From the NCBI GenBank assembly GCA_031390755.1, contig JANMTS010000041.1:22486-86485 (forward strand): a DNA stretch of 64,000 nt. Reading direction: 5' to 3'. A program made the position numbers and the translations under genes. The DNA comes from DATMER01 sp031390755 (GTDB taxonomy: Bacteria; Acidobacteriota; Thermoanaerobaculia; Multivoradales; UBA5704). The number at the start of each line of letters is the position of its first letter. Positions within the stretch are counted from its first letter, which is position 1. Shown one piece after another: positions 51,891 to 60,906 of the stretch. The notes under the pieces are model-generated. The model had not been told where the DNA came from. It was given only the letters and a program-made list of their open reading frames with translations, and made no database searches.

Positions 51891-54409
51891 GCGCAGCCAT
51901 CCCTGGTGGGGCAGAAGTTGGTCAGGCGAGCCCGAGCTGGCCCCGGCGCATCCTCCGTGCCGCGGGGCTCCACCATCCCCCTTTCTTCATCGTCGCCGTG
52001 ACGGTCACCCTCGGCCTCGGCATTGGCGCCAACGCCTCCCTGTTCAGCGTGCTCCAGAGCGTCTTGCTCCGCCCTCTTCCCTATCGCGACGCCGACCGTC
52101 TGGTCATGATCTGGGAGAGCCATGCGGAGAAAGGCCTGACCGAGGCGACGGCCTCCTACCCAAACCTCCAGGACTGGCAGCGCTCGAGCAAGTCTCTGGA
52201 AGCGGTTGGCGGCTATCAGTTCATGCCCTTCGATCTCACCGGGGTGGAGCAGCCCGAGCGCATCTGGGGTGCGCGAGTGACCACCGGCCTCCTGCCTCTC
52301 CTTGGAGTCCCGCCATACCTCGGGAGCCTTCCGGAAGACAAGGAAGACAGGGAAGGGAAGGGAGCGCACGGTCCGGTCGCCGTGGTGTCCGACAGCCTCT
52401 GGCGGCGCCTGGGTGGCGAGGCCTCCCTGATCGGCCGGCCCCTGCGGCTCAGCGGGCGAAGCTACACGGTCGTCGCCGTCATGCCGCCGCGGTTCCAGTT
52501 CCCGCCACCGCTCCAGGTCCGGGGCCAGACCATGTCGGTGCCCGTCGAGGTGTGGATTCCGGTGACTCCGGGTGCTGCCGAACGGGACCGCAGCTCGCGC
52601 CTCTTCTTCCCCGTCGGCCGGCTCGCGCCGCTGGAGACGGTGCAGCAGGCGCAGGCGGAGCTGTCGATGGTGGCCGAGAGGCTTGCGAGAAGCCATCCGG
52701 AGGACAACAGCGGCTGGGGGATTCGCGTCGTGCCGCTGCGGGAGCAGATGGTCCGCCATGTTCGGGCTGCCTTCCGGGTCATGCTCGCCACGGCTGCGTT
52801 CGTGCTCCTCATGGCCTGCGGCAACGTCGCCTTCCTCCTGCTCGTGCGCTACAGCGCTCGACGCCAGGAGCTCGCGCTTCGCGTGGCGCTCGGCGCCGGC
52901 CGCCTTCGCCTGGCCGGATTGCTCCTCGGCGAAACGCTGGCGCTCGGCGTGCTCGGCGGCGCCCTGGGGCTGCTGCTGGCCCGGGCCGGCCTGGGCCTGA
53001 TCACGACTCTGGCTCCTCGGGACATTCCCCGGCTGGATGAAGTCTCGCTCGACGGCCCGGCACTGGCCTTCACCCTGGCCCTCTCCATGACGGCGGTCCT
53101 CGCCGCGGGCTTCCTGCCGGCGGTCCGGGCGATCCGCGCCGCCTCCGGCCTGCGGTTTCGAGTTGAGGGCTCCGCAGCCGACGGCGCGGAGGCGATCGCC
53201 GGCCGCCACCTCCTGGTCGTCGCCGAGATCGCCCTGGCCCTGGTCCTCGTCGTCGCCGTCGGTCTCATGGGGCGCAGCTTCCTTCGCCTGGTCGAGGTCG
53301 ACCTGGGGTTCGTCCCCCGGGGGCTCATCGCCCTCGAGCTTCAGCTCCCTCCGGGCGGCTACAGCGAAGAGCAACGGGTGCTGGCGTTCCAGCGCGAGGC
53401 GGTGCGCCGGATCGCCGGACTGCCCGGTGTCGGAGAGGTCGGGGTCATCAACTTCCCCCCGATGAGCGGCTTCAAGCTCCAGACGACCGTCACGCTGACG
53501 GATCGTCCCCTGCCCGTGGCTGCGGACCGGCCGATGGCCGAGTACCGCGTGCTCACTCCCGAGGCCGCCAATGCGCTCCGGCTTCCTGTGGTGGCCGGCC
53601 GGGGTTTCACCGAGGGCGACGACGAGACCGCCGACGGCGTCGCCCTGGTGAGCCGCTCTTTCGCACGGCGGTATTGGCCTGATGGGCCGGATGGAAGACC
53701 CGTCGGACGGACGCTTGCCCTCAGCCCCCTGGCCGGTGCCCTGCGCGGCCAGGTCACTCCCGAGGCGCAATCGTTTCGAATCGTCGGCGTCGTCGGCGAC
53801 GCGGTCCAGGTCTCCCTGGAGGCAGAGCCGCCGCCCGTGGTCTATGTCCCCTATGCACAAGACCCCTGGCCGTTCTTCTCGATCCTGGTGCGCACGCAGC
53901 GGGAGCCTGCAGGCATCGGCGGGGAGATCCGGCGGGAGGTTGCGGCGCTCGACCGCAATCTGGCGGTGGGCAATCTTCGCGCCGTGGACGAGAATGTGGC
54001 CGCCTCCCTGGCCCGGCCGCGTTTCCTGCTTGCGCTCCTCGCCGCCTTTTCCGCTCTGGCTCTGGCCCTGGCGGCGGTCGGCGTTTTCGGCCTGATCGCG
54101 GCTTTGATGAGCCGGCGCAACCGGGAGGTTGCCCTCCGGATCGCGCTCGGAGCGCGCGGCGGCGATCTCTGCTCCATGGTCCTGCGCGATGTGCTGCCCG
54201 CGCTCGGCGCCGGCCTCGCCGGAGGGCTCGCCGCTGCCTTCGGATTCACGCGCTGGATGTCGGCCGTGCTCTTCGAGACCAGCCCGGTCGATCTCCCCAC
54301 CTACGCGGCCGCAGCGCTGGTCGTGGCCCTGGTCAGCCTGCTCGCCGCCTGCCTTCCTGTTCTCCGGGCGCTGCGCAGCGCCCCCATGGACCGCCTCAAG
54401 AGTCTGTGA
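51887..54409 (+). CDS. ADOP-type FtsX/MacB permease
   Basis: 840-aa membrane protein of the acidobacterial duplicated orphan permease family. N-terminal helix (FFIVAVTVTLGLGIGANASLF, with the typical GANAS(L/I)FS motif), a MacB periplasmic core domain (YRDADRLVMIWE; TTGLLPLLGV; PVAVVSDSLWRRLGG), an FtsX domain (LLMACGNVAFLLLVR; RRQELALRVALGAGRLRL), then the same order repeated, ending REVALRIALGARGGDL. Such permeases occur without a dedicated ATPase gene, as here, and their substrates are unknown. GTG 51887 overlaps the NHL stop, indicating coupled translation; a propeller protein as partner of an orphan permease is an idea suggested only by this context. Two lineage-typical features support an acidobacterial origin. 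Confidence 0.88.
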   Translation: MSAAIPGGAEVGQASPSWPRRILRAAGLHHPPFFIVAVTVTLGLGIGANASLFSVLQSVLLRPLPYRDADRLVMIWESHAEKGLTEATASYPNLQDWQRSSKSLEAVGGYQFMPFDLTGVEQPERIWGARVTTGLLPLLGVPPYLGSLPEDKEDREGKGAHGPVAVVSDSLWRRLGGEASLIGRPLRLSGRSYTVVAVMPPRFQFPPPLQVRGQTMSVPVEVWIPVTPGAAERDRSSRLFFPVGRLAPLETVQQAQAELSMVAERLARSHPEDNSGWGIRVVPLREQMVRHVRAAFRVMLATAAFVLLMACGNVAFLLLVRYSARRQELALRVALGAGRLRLAGLLLGETLALGVLGGALGLLLARAGLGLITTLAPRDIPRLDEVSLDGPALAFTLALSMTAVLAAGFLPAVRAIRAASGLRFRVEGSAADGAEAIAGRHLLVVAEIALALVLVVAVGLMGRSFLRLVEVDLGFVPRGLIALELQLPPGGYSEEQRVLAFQREAVRRIAGLPGVGEVGVINFPPMSGFKLQTTVTLTDRPLPVAADRPMAEYRVLTPEAANALRLPVVAGRGFTEGDDETADGVALVSRSFARRYWPDGPDGRPVGRTLALSPLAGALRGQVTPEAQSFRIVGVVGDAVQVSLEAEPPPVVYVPYAQDPWPFFSILVRTQREPAGIGGEIRREVAALDRNLAVGNLRAVDENVAASLARPRFLLALLAAFSALALALAAVGVFGLIAALMSRRNREVALRIALGARGGDLCSMVLRDVLPALGAGLAGGLAAAFGFTRWMSAVLFETSPVDLPTYAAAALVVALVSLLAACLPVLRALRSAPMDRLKSL

Positions 54410-54420
54410 GACTCTTCGCT

Positions 54421-54452
54421 GATCAAGGAGCCCGCCGATCAAGGAGCCCAGC
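54421..54452. repeat. Duplicated ribosome-site region before the VOC gene
   Basis: GATCAAGGAGCCC occurs twice in tandem (16-bp period) ahead of the GTG at 54453. Both copies contain AAGGAG; the second is at usable distance from the start. Confidence 0.65.
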
Positions 54453-54800
54453 GTGACGGAAGAAAGCGGTTTGCGATTCGCATCTGACGGCAACGTAGCG
54501 ATCCACGTGACCGACCTCGACAAGGCGAAGGCCTTCTACGGCGGGACGCTGGGCTTTCGCCTGGTCGAGGAACGTCCGGAGCAGCTCGTGTTCCACACCG
54601 GGGTGTTGACTCTCTTCGTCAATCAGGACGATCAGGTACGCCCATTCGTGCCGGCGCTCGCGGTGGCGTCCTACGAGACCGCGCGCGCAGAGCTGGTCGA
54701 GAGCGGCTGCCGGATTCTCCGGGAATGGCCGGAATACCGGGCCCTCTATTTCGAGGACCCGTTCGGCATCGTCATCGACATCATCGAGAAAAAGACCTAG
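54453..54800 (+). CDS. VOC (glyoxalase/bleomycin-resistance) family protein
   Basis: 115-aa protein with the vicinal-oxygen-chelate fold: DGNVAIHVTDLDKAKAFYGGTLGF at the start with the metal-ligand His, and the second-repeat end RALYFEDPFGIVIDIIEKK with a ligand Glu. Members are dioxygenases, isomerases, lyases or drug-binding proteins; nothing identifies the reaction here. GTG start at 54453 after a tandemly duplicated AAGGAG. It ends one base before the end of the convergent NHL gene. Confidence 0.85.
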   Translation: MTEESGLRFASDGNVAIHVTDLDKAKAFYGGTLGFRLVEERPEQLVFHTGVLTLFVNQDDQVRPFVPALAVASYETARAELVESGCRILREWPEYRALYFEDPFGIVIDIIEKKT

Positions 54801-56018
54801 CTAGCGGGACGAAGGCTTGGCCGCCGGGCGCGGCGGAATGGGGAACCGCGGCCGGATGCCGCCGGGCGCGCCCTGCACGTAGATCTGCGCCGCTCCGCCT
54901 TCCACCCGCAACACGCGGTTGTCGAAGAGGTCCGCGGTGTAGATCTCGCCCCTCGGTCCGATGGCCACGCTGCCGAGCACGGGCTCCTTCGGCTTCATCG
55001 TGAACACGACGCTGTCTTCGCCGCCGCGGGAGACGCTGTGGATCGAGCCCGTCACGCGATCCACCCAGAGGACCTCCTGGGTCGTGGCCACGGCCAGCCC
55101 GGCGATCGACGTCGACCAGTGGAGCAGCGCCTCGTAGGGATCGATGCCGGCCAACTCGCCGCGCGCGATCGTGTGGATGACCCCGGACTGCCGGTCGATC
55201 TTGCGGATGCACTGATTGAGCGTGTCGTGCACGAACAGATTGCCGGAGGCGTCCACCTGCAACTCGGCCGGGTAGGCGAGACGCGCCTCGGCCGCCTTGC
55301 CGCCGTCCCCCGAGAAGCCGAGCTCGCCTGTGCCCGCGATGGTCACGATCGCTCCCGCGTCGATCTCGACTCCCATCAGGAACACGGGTGACGTCCCGCG
55401 ATTGACCGCCCGCACCCGGTGATTCCCGGAGTCGGCGATGAACAGGATGCCGATCGGATCCGCCGCGACGCCGGAAGGGAGATTGAGCTCCGCGTCCGTG
55501 GCAGGCCCGCCCTCGCCGCTGAAATGGCCGCGGGCCACCCTCTCCACGGTGGGGAAGTCCGGAGGCGTTTCCTCCGGCGCCACGCCGCGAAGGCCCACGC
55601 CGGCCACCGTCGTCACCCGGCCGTCCGGCGAGATGACACGGACTCGATAGTTGTAGGTGTCGGCCACGAACAGCTCGTCCGTGCGCAAGTCCACCGAGAA
55701 CGCGGTCGGGACACGGAACTGGGTCTCCAGGGCCGGGCCGTCGCCGTTGAAGCCGGCGCCGGCGCCGCCGGCGAACAGCGTCGGCGCGCCGCCGGGCTCG
55801 ATCCGGAAGATCGCGCTCCGCTTCTTGTCGAGCAGGTAGAGCCGGCCGTTCCCGGGGTCGAGGCTGAGCCCCGCGATCCCGGCGAAGAGCTGCGCCGCCG
55901 GCTGGGCGGCCAGCTGGGAGGCCGTCTGGGAGGACAATTGTGCGGCCTCGCCGGCCGTCAGGAGAGTCGGCCCGGCGAGCAGCGCGGAGAGGGCAAGCAG
56001 CGAGAGCGTTCTGTTCAT
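54801..56018 (-). CDS. Secreted NHL-repeat protein, single propeller
   Basis: 405-aa exported protein with a signal peptide (LSLLALSALLAGPTLLTAGEA) and a Gln/Ala-rich linker followed by about six NHL repeats (LFIADSGNHRVRAVNRG, LFVHDTLNQCIRKIDRQ, AGTGELGFSGDGG). It is a paralogue of the first half of the protein encoded at 49725-51890: the order of repeats and the non-repeat insert (DPYEALLHWSTSIAGLAV) match. The C-terminal tail is Pro/Arg/Ser-rich. ATG at 56018. It is convergent with the VOC gene and divergent from the TonB-domain gene; the pair of paralogues brackets the ADOP permease. Confidence 0.87.
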   Translation of the reverse strand: MNRTLSLLALSALLAGPTLLTAGEAAQLSSQTASQLAAQPAAQLFAGIAGLSLDPGNGRLYLLDKKRSAIFRIEPGGAPTLFAGGAGAGFNGDGPALETQFRVPTAFSVDLRTDELFVADTYNYRVRVISPDGRVTTVAGVGLRGVAPEETPPDFPTVERVARGHFSGEGGPATDAELNLPSGVAADPIGILFIADSGNHRVRAVNRGTSPVFLMGVEIDAGAIVTIAGTGELGFSGDGGKAAEARLAYPAELQVDASGNLFVHDTLNQCIRKIDRQSGVIHTIARGELAGIDPYEALLHWSTSIAGLAVATTQEVLWVDRVTGSIHSVSRGGEDSVVFTMKPKEPVLGSVAIGPRGEIYTADLFDNRVLRVEGGAAQIYVQGAPGGIRPRFPIPPRPAAKPSSR

Positions 56019-56098
56019 GGGGTCTCTCCCAGGAAATAGGCCTCCTTCATAGCGCGATTGCGCGGGAACTTCTTATCCGCGCTTGCTCGGCCTCGCAT

Positions 56099-56106
56099 TT
56101 GCGCAA
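56099..56106. promoter_or_regulatory. TTGCGCAA palindrome between the NHL and TonB-domain genes
   Basis: Second occurrence of the motif found at 49645-49652, here in the divergent gap, so it could serve either gene. Weak evidence. Confidence 0.25.
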
Positions 56107-56176
56107 GGTAGGAGAAGACGGACGGGCCGTCGCCGGCCTAGAGTAACGGATCAGAAATTGGGGGAAGGAGGACACG

Positions 56177-57013
56177 ATGAGGAAGTCCCTGTGGAACGTA
56201 GCGTCGGTGCTCGGAGTCATCGCCCTTCTGTCCGGCTCCGCCCTTGCGGAAAACCTGGCGGGCAGCGAGCAGGAATGGGCCCAGCGTCTCGCCGGTATCG
56301 ACGCGCAGCTGCGGCAGGCGCAGTGGGAGCCCGCGCGGAAAGAGGCGGCGACGCTCTCCGAGTCCCTCGCGCAACGCAGCGGCGGGACTCTCGGTGATCA
56401 CCGGGCGACGGCCGACGCGCTGGGAGGGGCGATGGCCGATCCAACTCCCGCGTCGGAGATGAAGGCCCTTGCGCGGTCGTCTGCCTACCAGGCCGTCGCA
56501 GAAGCGGCGCTGGGCCACCAGGAAGAAGCGCGCTGGCACTGGTACGTGGCGCAGAACCTGGACCGCAACTTCCGCACGATGGACCTCTCGCCCTACGGCA
56601 AGGCCGGCGCCTTTCTGACGGCGAACATCCTGCGCGACGCTGACGATCAGCATGACGAGATCACCGACGTGCTCGACCCCGTGCGGCCAGAGAGGGACGG
56701 CAGCGGTTTCCGGGAGCCGGTCCGCACCAAAGCGGTCTATCCGCGACGCCCCCACGACCTTCGGGACCGCGACCGGTTCTCGCACGTGGTCTTCGTGCAA
56801 CTCACGGTAGAAAAGGACGGCCGCGTGACGCAGCCCATGGTCATGGATGCCGGCTTCTATCCAGGGTTGATCTATCGCGCCTTCGACGCGCTCCGCGAAT
56901 GGCGTTACGAGCCGGCGTCCTTGAACGGAAAGCCCATTGACTTCCGGTACGTCGTACCGGTGGTGTTCAGCGACGACCGGCCCGAGCAGTCGGCGGTCTT
57001 CTTCCAGCAGTGA
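56177..57013 (+). CDS. TonB C-terminal-domain protein
   Basis: 278-aa protein with an N-terminal signal (VLGVIALLSGSALAEN), a helical TPR-like segment (~35-130, EWAQRLAGIDAQLRQAQWEP to HWYVAQNLDRNF), and a C-terminal TonB domain from ~195: VVFVQLTVEKDGRVTQPMV, then AFDALREWRYEPASLNGKPI. It lacks the usual Pro-rich spanning linker and ExbBD partners, so it is probably one of the many periplasmic TonB_C proteins with a role outside classical siderophore uptake. ATG 56177 with AAGGAGG upstream. An AraC regulator gene follows after 83 bp. Confidence 0.85.
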   Translation: MRKSLWNVASVLGVIALLSGSALAENLAGSEQEWAQRLAGIDAQLRQAQWEPARKEAATLSESLAQRSGGTLGDHRATADALGGAMADPTPASEMKALARSSAYQAVAEAALGHQEEARWHWYVAQNLDRNFRTMDLSPYGKAGAFLTANILRDADDQHDEITDVLDPVRPERDGSGFREPVRTKAVYPRRPHDLRDRDRFSHVVFVQLTVEKDGRVTQPMVMDAGFYPGLIYRAFDALREWRYEPASLNGKPIDFRYVVPVVFSDDRPEQSAVFFQQ

Positions 57014-57096
57014 GGACCGCAGCCCGTCGGTTCGCCTTCGCCGGTTTCCTTGAAGCTAGAGGTGCGACCTCTTCTCAGGTCCAGGGAGGGTAGATC

Positions 57097-57972
57097 GTGA
57101 ATGAGGCCATGGAGATCTTTGGCGGTGATCGGGAGAGCAGCCATCGGAAAGCCGTTGAACGGGTCATCCTGTCGATGCACGACTGCCTTGGCGAGGATCT
57201 GTCCCTGGAAGACATGTCGCGCCAGGCGTTCATCAGTCCGTTCCATTTCAATCGCATCTTCCGGAGAGTGGTGGGGATTCCGCCCATCCATTTCTTGAGC
57301 GCGCTACGCATCCAGGCGGCGAAGCGCATGCTCGCGGCGACCGAGGAACGGATCATCGACATCTGTTTCGAGGTTGGTTTCACCAGCCCCGGCACCTTCT
57401 CCCGCCGCTTCAAAGAGCTGGTCGGCCTGTGCCCCCTCCAATTCCGCCGGCTCGCGGGTCTCAATGGAGAGGCCATGCCACCGACGGCGCTGCCCGCCGT
57501 CTCGCCGCGAGGGCGGAGCGAAGGAGACCTCCTGGGCGAAATTGACGCTCCCCCTGGCTTTTCAGGGGTGATCTTCGCGGGCCTCTTCCAGACCGCCCTT
57601 CCACACAGCCGCCCCGCCTCCTGCTGTGTGCTCAGGGGGGCCGGAACCTTCCACCTCAAGGAGGTCCCGGACGGAAAATACTACCTGCTGGCCCTGGGCT
57701 TTCCGGACAACGTGCCGCCGCGCCAGCTCCTGCTCGGCGACGGTGCGTTGCGAGCCGGGTCGACGAGGCAGCCGATCCTGATTCGTGAGAGCCGGCCCGT
57801 CGGCGACCTGCATCTGTCACTGCGGGCTTCGGAGATCACCGATCCACCGATTCTGATCACGGTTCCCTGGTTGTTGTTCTGCGCCATGGGGGAGATGTCG
57901 GCATGGCTTTGGGTGTTCGCGGTCGTCAACTTTCCGTGCTTGTCGATTTTTATCGAATTCGGGGTGGCCTGA
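57097..57972 (+). CDS. AraC-family transcriptional regulator (N-terminal HTH)
   Basis: 291-aa regulator in which the AraC DNA-binding domain is at the N-terminus (~18-110): LEDMSRQAFISPFHFNRIFRR, then IIDICFEVGFTSPGTFSRRFKELVG, both HTH units complete. The C-terminal ~180 residues form a separate sensor-like domain (VIFAGLFQTALPHS; GTFHLKEVPDGKYYLLALGF) and end in a hydrophobic stretch (LLFCAMGEMSAWLWVFAVVNF) that might be a membrane segment, which would be unusual for the family. GTG 57097; ATG 57109 is an alternative. Target genes are unknown; it lies next to the TonB-domain gene. Confidence 0.85.
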   Translation: MNEAMEIFGGDRESSHRKAVERVILSMHDCLGEDLSLEDMSRQAFISPFHFNRIFRRVVGIPPIHFLSALRIQAAKRMLAATEERIIDICFEVGFTSPGTFSRRFKELVGLCPLQFRRLAGLNGEAMPPTALPAVSPRGRSEGDLLGEIDAPPGFSGVIFAGLFQTALPHSRPASCCVLRGAGTFHLKEVPDGKYYLLALGFPDNVPPRQLLLGDGALRAGSTRQPILIRESRPVGDLHLSLRASEITDPPILITVPWLLFCAMGEMSAWLWVFAVVNFPCLSIFIEFGVA

Positions 57973-58077
57973 GGAAAGACTGTTCGCGTTGGCGGGCTGA
58001 TGTCCTAAGGCCGGATCTCCACCGCGATCCCGGCGTCGATCGCCGCCCATCTAGACATTGGGTGCCTGGTCCAGGCT

Positions 58078-59415
58078 CTACCCTTCGCCCACATTCTTCA
58101 GGATTTCGTAGAGCTGCGAGCGGCTGATTCCTGCGCGGTCGGCGGCCATTTCCTTGTTGCCGTTCGTTTCGGCCAGTAGCGCGCGGAAGTAACGCGCCCG
58201 CAACCGGTCGTTGACCTGGCGCCAGGTCTCGCGAGCCGGGTCGAATCGAACGCTATGATCCGGCTCCACCTGAGGTGACTGTCGCTGGGCCGATTCGAGG
58301 AGATGGAGGGCGCTGATCATTCCGTCGGGGCTGGCGGCGTAGGCGGCCGCCTGCCGCACGGCGAGGCGGAGCTCTCGCACATTGCCCGGCCAGGTGTGGC
58401 GAAAGAGGGAGTCGAGCACACCGACCGGAACCTTCCGAGCTCCCGAGTACTCGTGGTTGTACTCGTCAAGGAATCGCTGCACCAGCAAGGGGAGGTCGGC
58501 CCTCCGATCGCGCAGCGGGGGCAGGCGCAACGTAAAGCCGCGCAGCCGCTCGTAGAGGTCACGGCGGAACTGTTCCTCCGAAGCAGTCTCCAGATCCCGG
58601 CGAGTCGCCAGCACGAGCCGGGCGCGCACCGGTTCCCATCGGTTACCACCCACAGGCCGAACCTTGCGCTCTTCAAGAACCCGTAAGAGCTTGGCCTGGG
58701 CCGTCGGGGTCAAGTCGCCGATCTCGTCGAGAAAGAAGGTTCCTTCTCCCGCGGCGACGAGCAGGCCCGTACGCTGCTTCTCGGCACCCGAGAAGGCGCC
58801 GCGTTCGTGGCCGAACAATTCACTGGCAAGCAGCTCCGCTGTGAACTCCGCGCTATTGACCGCCATCAAGTCTCCGGGCCGGCCGCTCCGGCGGTGGATC
58901 TCCTGGGCTACTCGCTCCTTGCCCGTTCCCGTCTCGCCCAGAATGAGGACCGTCTCGTGAAGAGGCGCCACCGTCTCGATCTGTCGATAGAGTTCCTGCA
59001 GCACTGCCGTGCCGCCCCACAGTTCACCACAACGATACGGCGTCACTTCGCCAGCCAGAATGAGCTCCCCCAGCACCCGTTCGGCCACGGCTTGCCCATC
59101 CCAGCTCCGGGGGGCCACCAAGACGGACGCACCGCATTCGAGGACCGCCCGGCGGTCGATCGGGGTCAATTGCGGGCAGCACACGAGCAGCGGGATCTCA
59201 GTGCCTAAGGCTTCGCGTAACTGGGCCACTTCTTCGCCAAGATCCACGACCTCAAACCCGGGGAGAACCAGGACCGCCTGCTCGATCCCTCTCGGGAGAC
59301 GCAGGGGCACACCGGTGCAGAGCGGCAGCACCGCAGCATCCAGGCCACAGCGGGCAAGCTCCCGTGCTGTGGCCGCGCTGTCGAAGGAGGTGGGGGCGGT
59401 GACGAGGATCTTCAT
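58078..59415 (-). CDS. Sigma-54-dependent transcriptional activator with a degenerate receiver
   Basis: 445-aa NtrC-type activator. The N-terminal ~130 residues resemble a response-regulator fold (KILVTAPTSFDSAATARELARCG) but the phosphoacceptor position lies in VLVLPGFEVVDLG without the usual Asp, so phosphorylation control is doubtful. The AAA+ core has Walker A GETGTGKE (~158), the sigma-54 contact loop GAFSGA (~205) in place of the common GAFTGA, Walker B GTFFLDEIGDL, and the Arg finger region. A Fis-type HTH (NKEMAADRAGISRSQLYEIL) closes the protein. Last gene of the minus-strand operon; its ATG overlaps the stop of the CHAT gene (ATGA), so it probably acts with those signalling proteins, or controls their targets. 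Confidence 0.92.
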   Translation of the reverse strand: MKILVTAPTSFDSAATARELARCGLDAAVLPLCTGVPLRLPRGIEQAVLVLPGFEVVDLGEEVAQLREALGTEIPLLVCCPQLTPIDRRAVLECGASVLVAPRSWDGQAVAERVLGELILAGEVTPYRCGELWGGTAVLQELYRQIETVAPLHETVLILGETGTGKERVAQEIHRRSGRPGDLMAVNSAEFTAELLASELFGHERGAFSGAEKQRTGLLVAAGEGTFFLDEIGDLTPTAQAKLLRVLEERKVRPVGGNRWEPVRARLVLATRRDLETASEEQFRRDLYERLRGFTLRLPPLRDRRADLPLLVQRFLDEYNHEYSGARKVPVGVLDSLFRHTWPGNVRELRLAVRQAAAYAASPDGMISALHLLESAQRQSPQVEPDHSVRFDPARETWRQVNDRLRARYFRALLAETNGNKEMAADRAGISRSQLYEILKNVGEG

Positions 59416-60893
59416 CTTCTTCCCCGCGCATAATATGCCCTTGGCGTAGCCTTGACGGTCCGTACTCCACGGAATGCCCCGGCGCCCGACTCAAAGGCTT
59501 CGAGGATGACCTGCCTGCTCGTCCCAAGGGTGAAAATGGCCTTGAGCACTGCGGCCGCGAGGTGCCAACCCTTGTCGGACTCGACTTTGCCCTCGAAGCC
59601 GATGGCGACACCGGCGCCGGACTGGGCGAAGACTTTGGCGATCTCATGCGAATCACAGGTCAGGAAGAGTACCAGCCGCAGGTCGCATTGCTTGAAGCAT
59701 TCAACCCAGCGCTCTTGGGTCACATCCATGCCCGGGATCTGGAGACCGGAGCTCGCAGAGTCGTGTCCCATGTGAATCCACACATTGGGCTGAGGGTTGC
59801 TCTTCAGGGCCTGCACCAGCCTCTCAGGTTGGATCACCAACTCGACCTGTTGTTCAAGAGCGTGCGGCAATACGCGGAGGAGCCTGCCCACCTCTCCGGC
59901 CGCAGCCAGCCACTGGGGCTTCTCTTCATCATCAGAGCTGAAGGCACTGGTGAACAGTAAGGAGGGGAACTGCCGGACGGGCTGCAGGATCGACTCGGGC
60001 TGGGCATGGACAGCGTGGATTGAGCTGGCACCGTGGACAGAGGGGGGAAACCATTGGCGCAGCTGGTTGAGTTGAAGCAGGAAATACCAGAGCTCGAGCT
60101 CGCCACGAAAATCCAAAGGGGGAGCGAGACGCTGCTCTTTGCAGAAACCCGAGAGTGCGTCGGAGGGAACCCGGTTGACCGTCGCGACCAGGCAATTTCG
60201 GTGCATGGGGTCATCAGTATAAGTATAGGCATTCAATCCCTCAACGGAGAGGATCTCATCGGTGACGACGAGCAGCATGTTGGAATGGCCTCTCTCACTG
60301 GGGGCGCCGATCACCAATGGTTCGAGAAGCTCGCTGACCAAAGCCCTGCCTTCGTACTGCGCTGTAAGGAAAGCGCATCGCCACTCTCGGTGGTCGGCCA
60401 TGGCGTATAGGAACTGTTGCCTTTTTTGTGCCTTGATGGCGGCATTCCGCAGAGCCTTGAGGAGAGGTTCCTGGTTCTCGGCGGCATAGCTGTGCGGGAC
60501 TTGCACCAGATCGGTGACTCCCTGCCTCAGCAACGCTGTCATCCAATCTCCAAGGCTTTCCATGATCGGGTATAGATCTCTGGAGATCTTCAGAGGCGGT
60601 ACTACGAAGAACAGCCGCGCTCCCCAGATCCGCTTACGCGCCTGGTCGAGAAGGTCTTCGAGGGCCGACAGCTGGAGCCCGTCCGGAAACTCCTCTTCGT
60701 CGAAAAGGAGAAAGACGTTGAAGAGGGGGGTGGTACTGTCCTCCCCGCGCCGATCGCTTCTGGCCCTGGCTTCCTCGACAAATTTTAGACAGAGATCCTC
60801 CCACTGCCTCTTCTGGACTTCTGGATCTGATCCGATCCACCAGGAGATGAGAGGCTCGAAATCCCCCTCCGGCTGAACGATGACGTAAGACAT
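59412..60893 (-). CDS. CHAT-domain (caspase-like) protein
   Basis: 493-aa protein. The first ~330 residues are not recognised. The C-terminal ~150 residues match the CHAT (caspase HetF associated with TPR) protease pattern: a strand ending in the putative catalytic His in NVWIHMGHD (~372), then a strand ending in the putative catalytic Cys in LVLFLTCDSHEIAKVFA (~410), followed by GAGVAIGFEGKV and a helix, AAAVLKAIFTLG. CHAT proteases act in signalling and in several bacterial immune systems. The ATG 60893 starts MSYVIVQPEG; there is no strong ribosome site, fitting coupled translation 13 bp after the preceding gene. It sits between a REC/kinase-like protein and a sigma-54 activator, which suggests a regulated protease, but substrates are unknown. 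Confidence 0.65.
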   Translation of the reverse strand: MSYVIVQPEGDFEPLISWWIGSDPEVQKRQWEDLCLKFVEEARARSDRRGEDSTTPLFNVFLLFDEEEFPDGLQLSALEDLLDQARKRIWGARLFFVVPPLKISRDLYPIMESLGDWMTALLRQGVTDLVQVPHSYAAENQEPLLKALRNAAIKAQKRQQFLYAMADHREWRCAFLTAQYEGRALVSELLEPLVIGAPSERGHSNMLLVVTDEILSVEGLNAYTYTDDPMHRNCLVATVNRVPSDALSGFCKEQRLAPPLDFRGELELWYFLLQLNQLRQWFPPSVHGASSIHAVHAQPESILQPVRQFPSLLFTSAFSSDDEEKPQWLAAAGEVGRLLRVLPHALEQQVELVIQPERLVQALKSNPQPNVWIHMGHDSASSGLQIPGMDVTQERWVECFKQCDLRLVLFLTCDSHEIAKVFAQSGAGVAIGFEGKVESDKGWHLAAAVLKAIFTLGTSRQVILEAFESGAGAFRGVRTVKATPRAYYARGRR

Positions 60894-60906
60894 GTTGGCC
60901 CAACGC

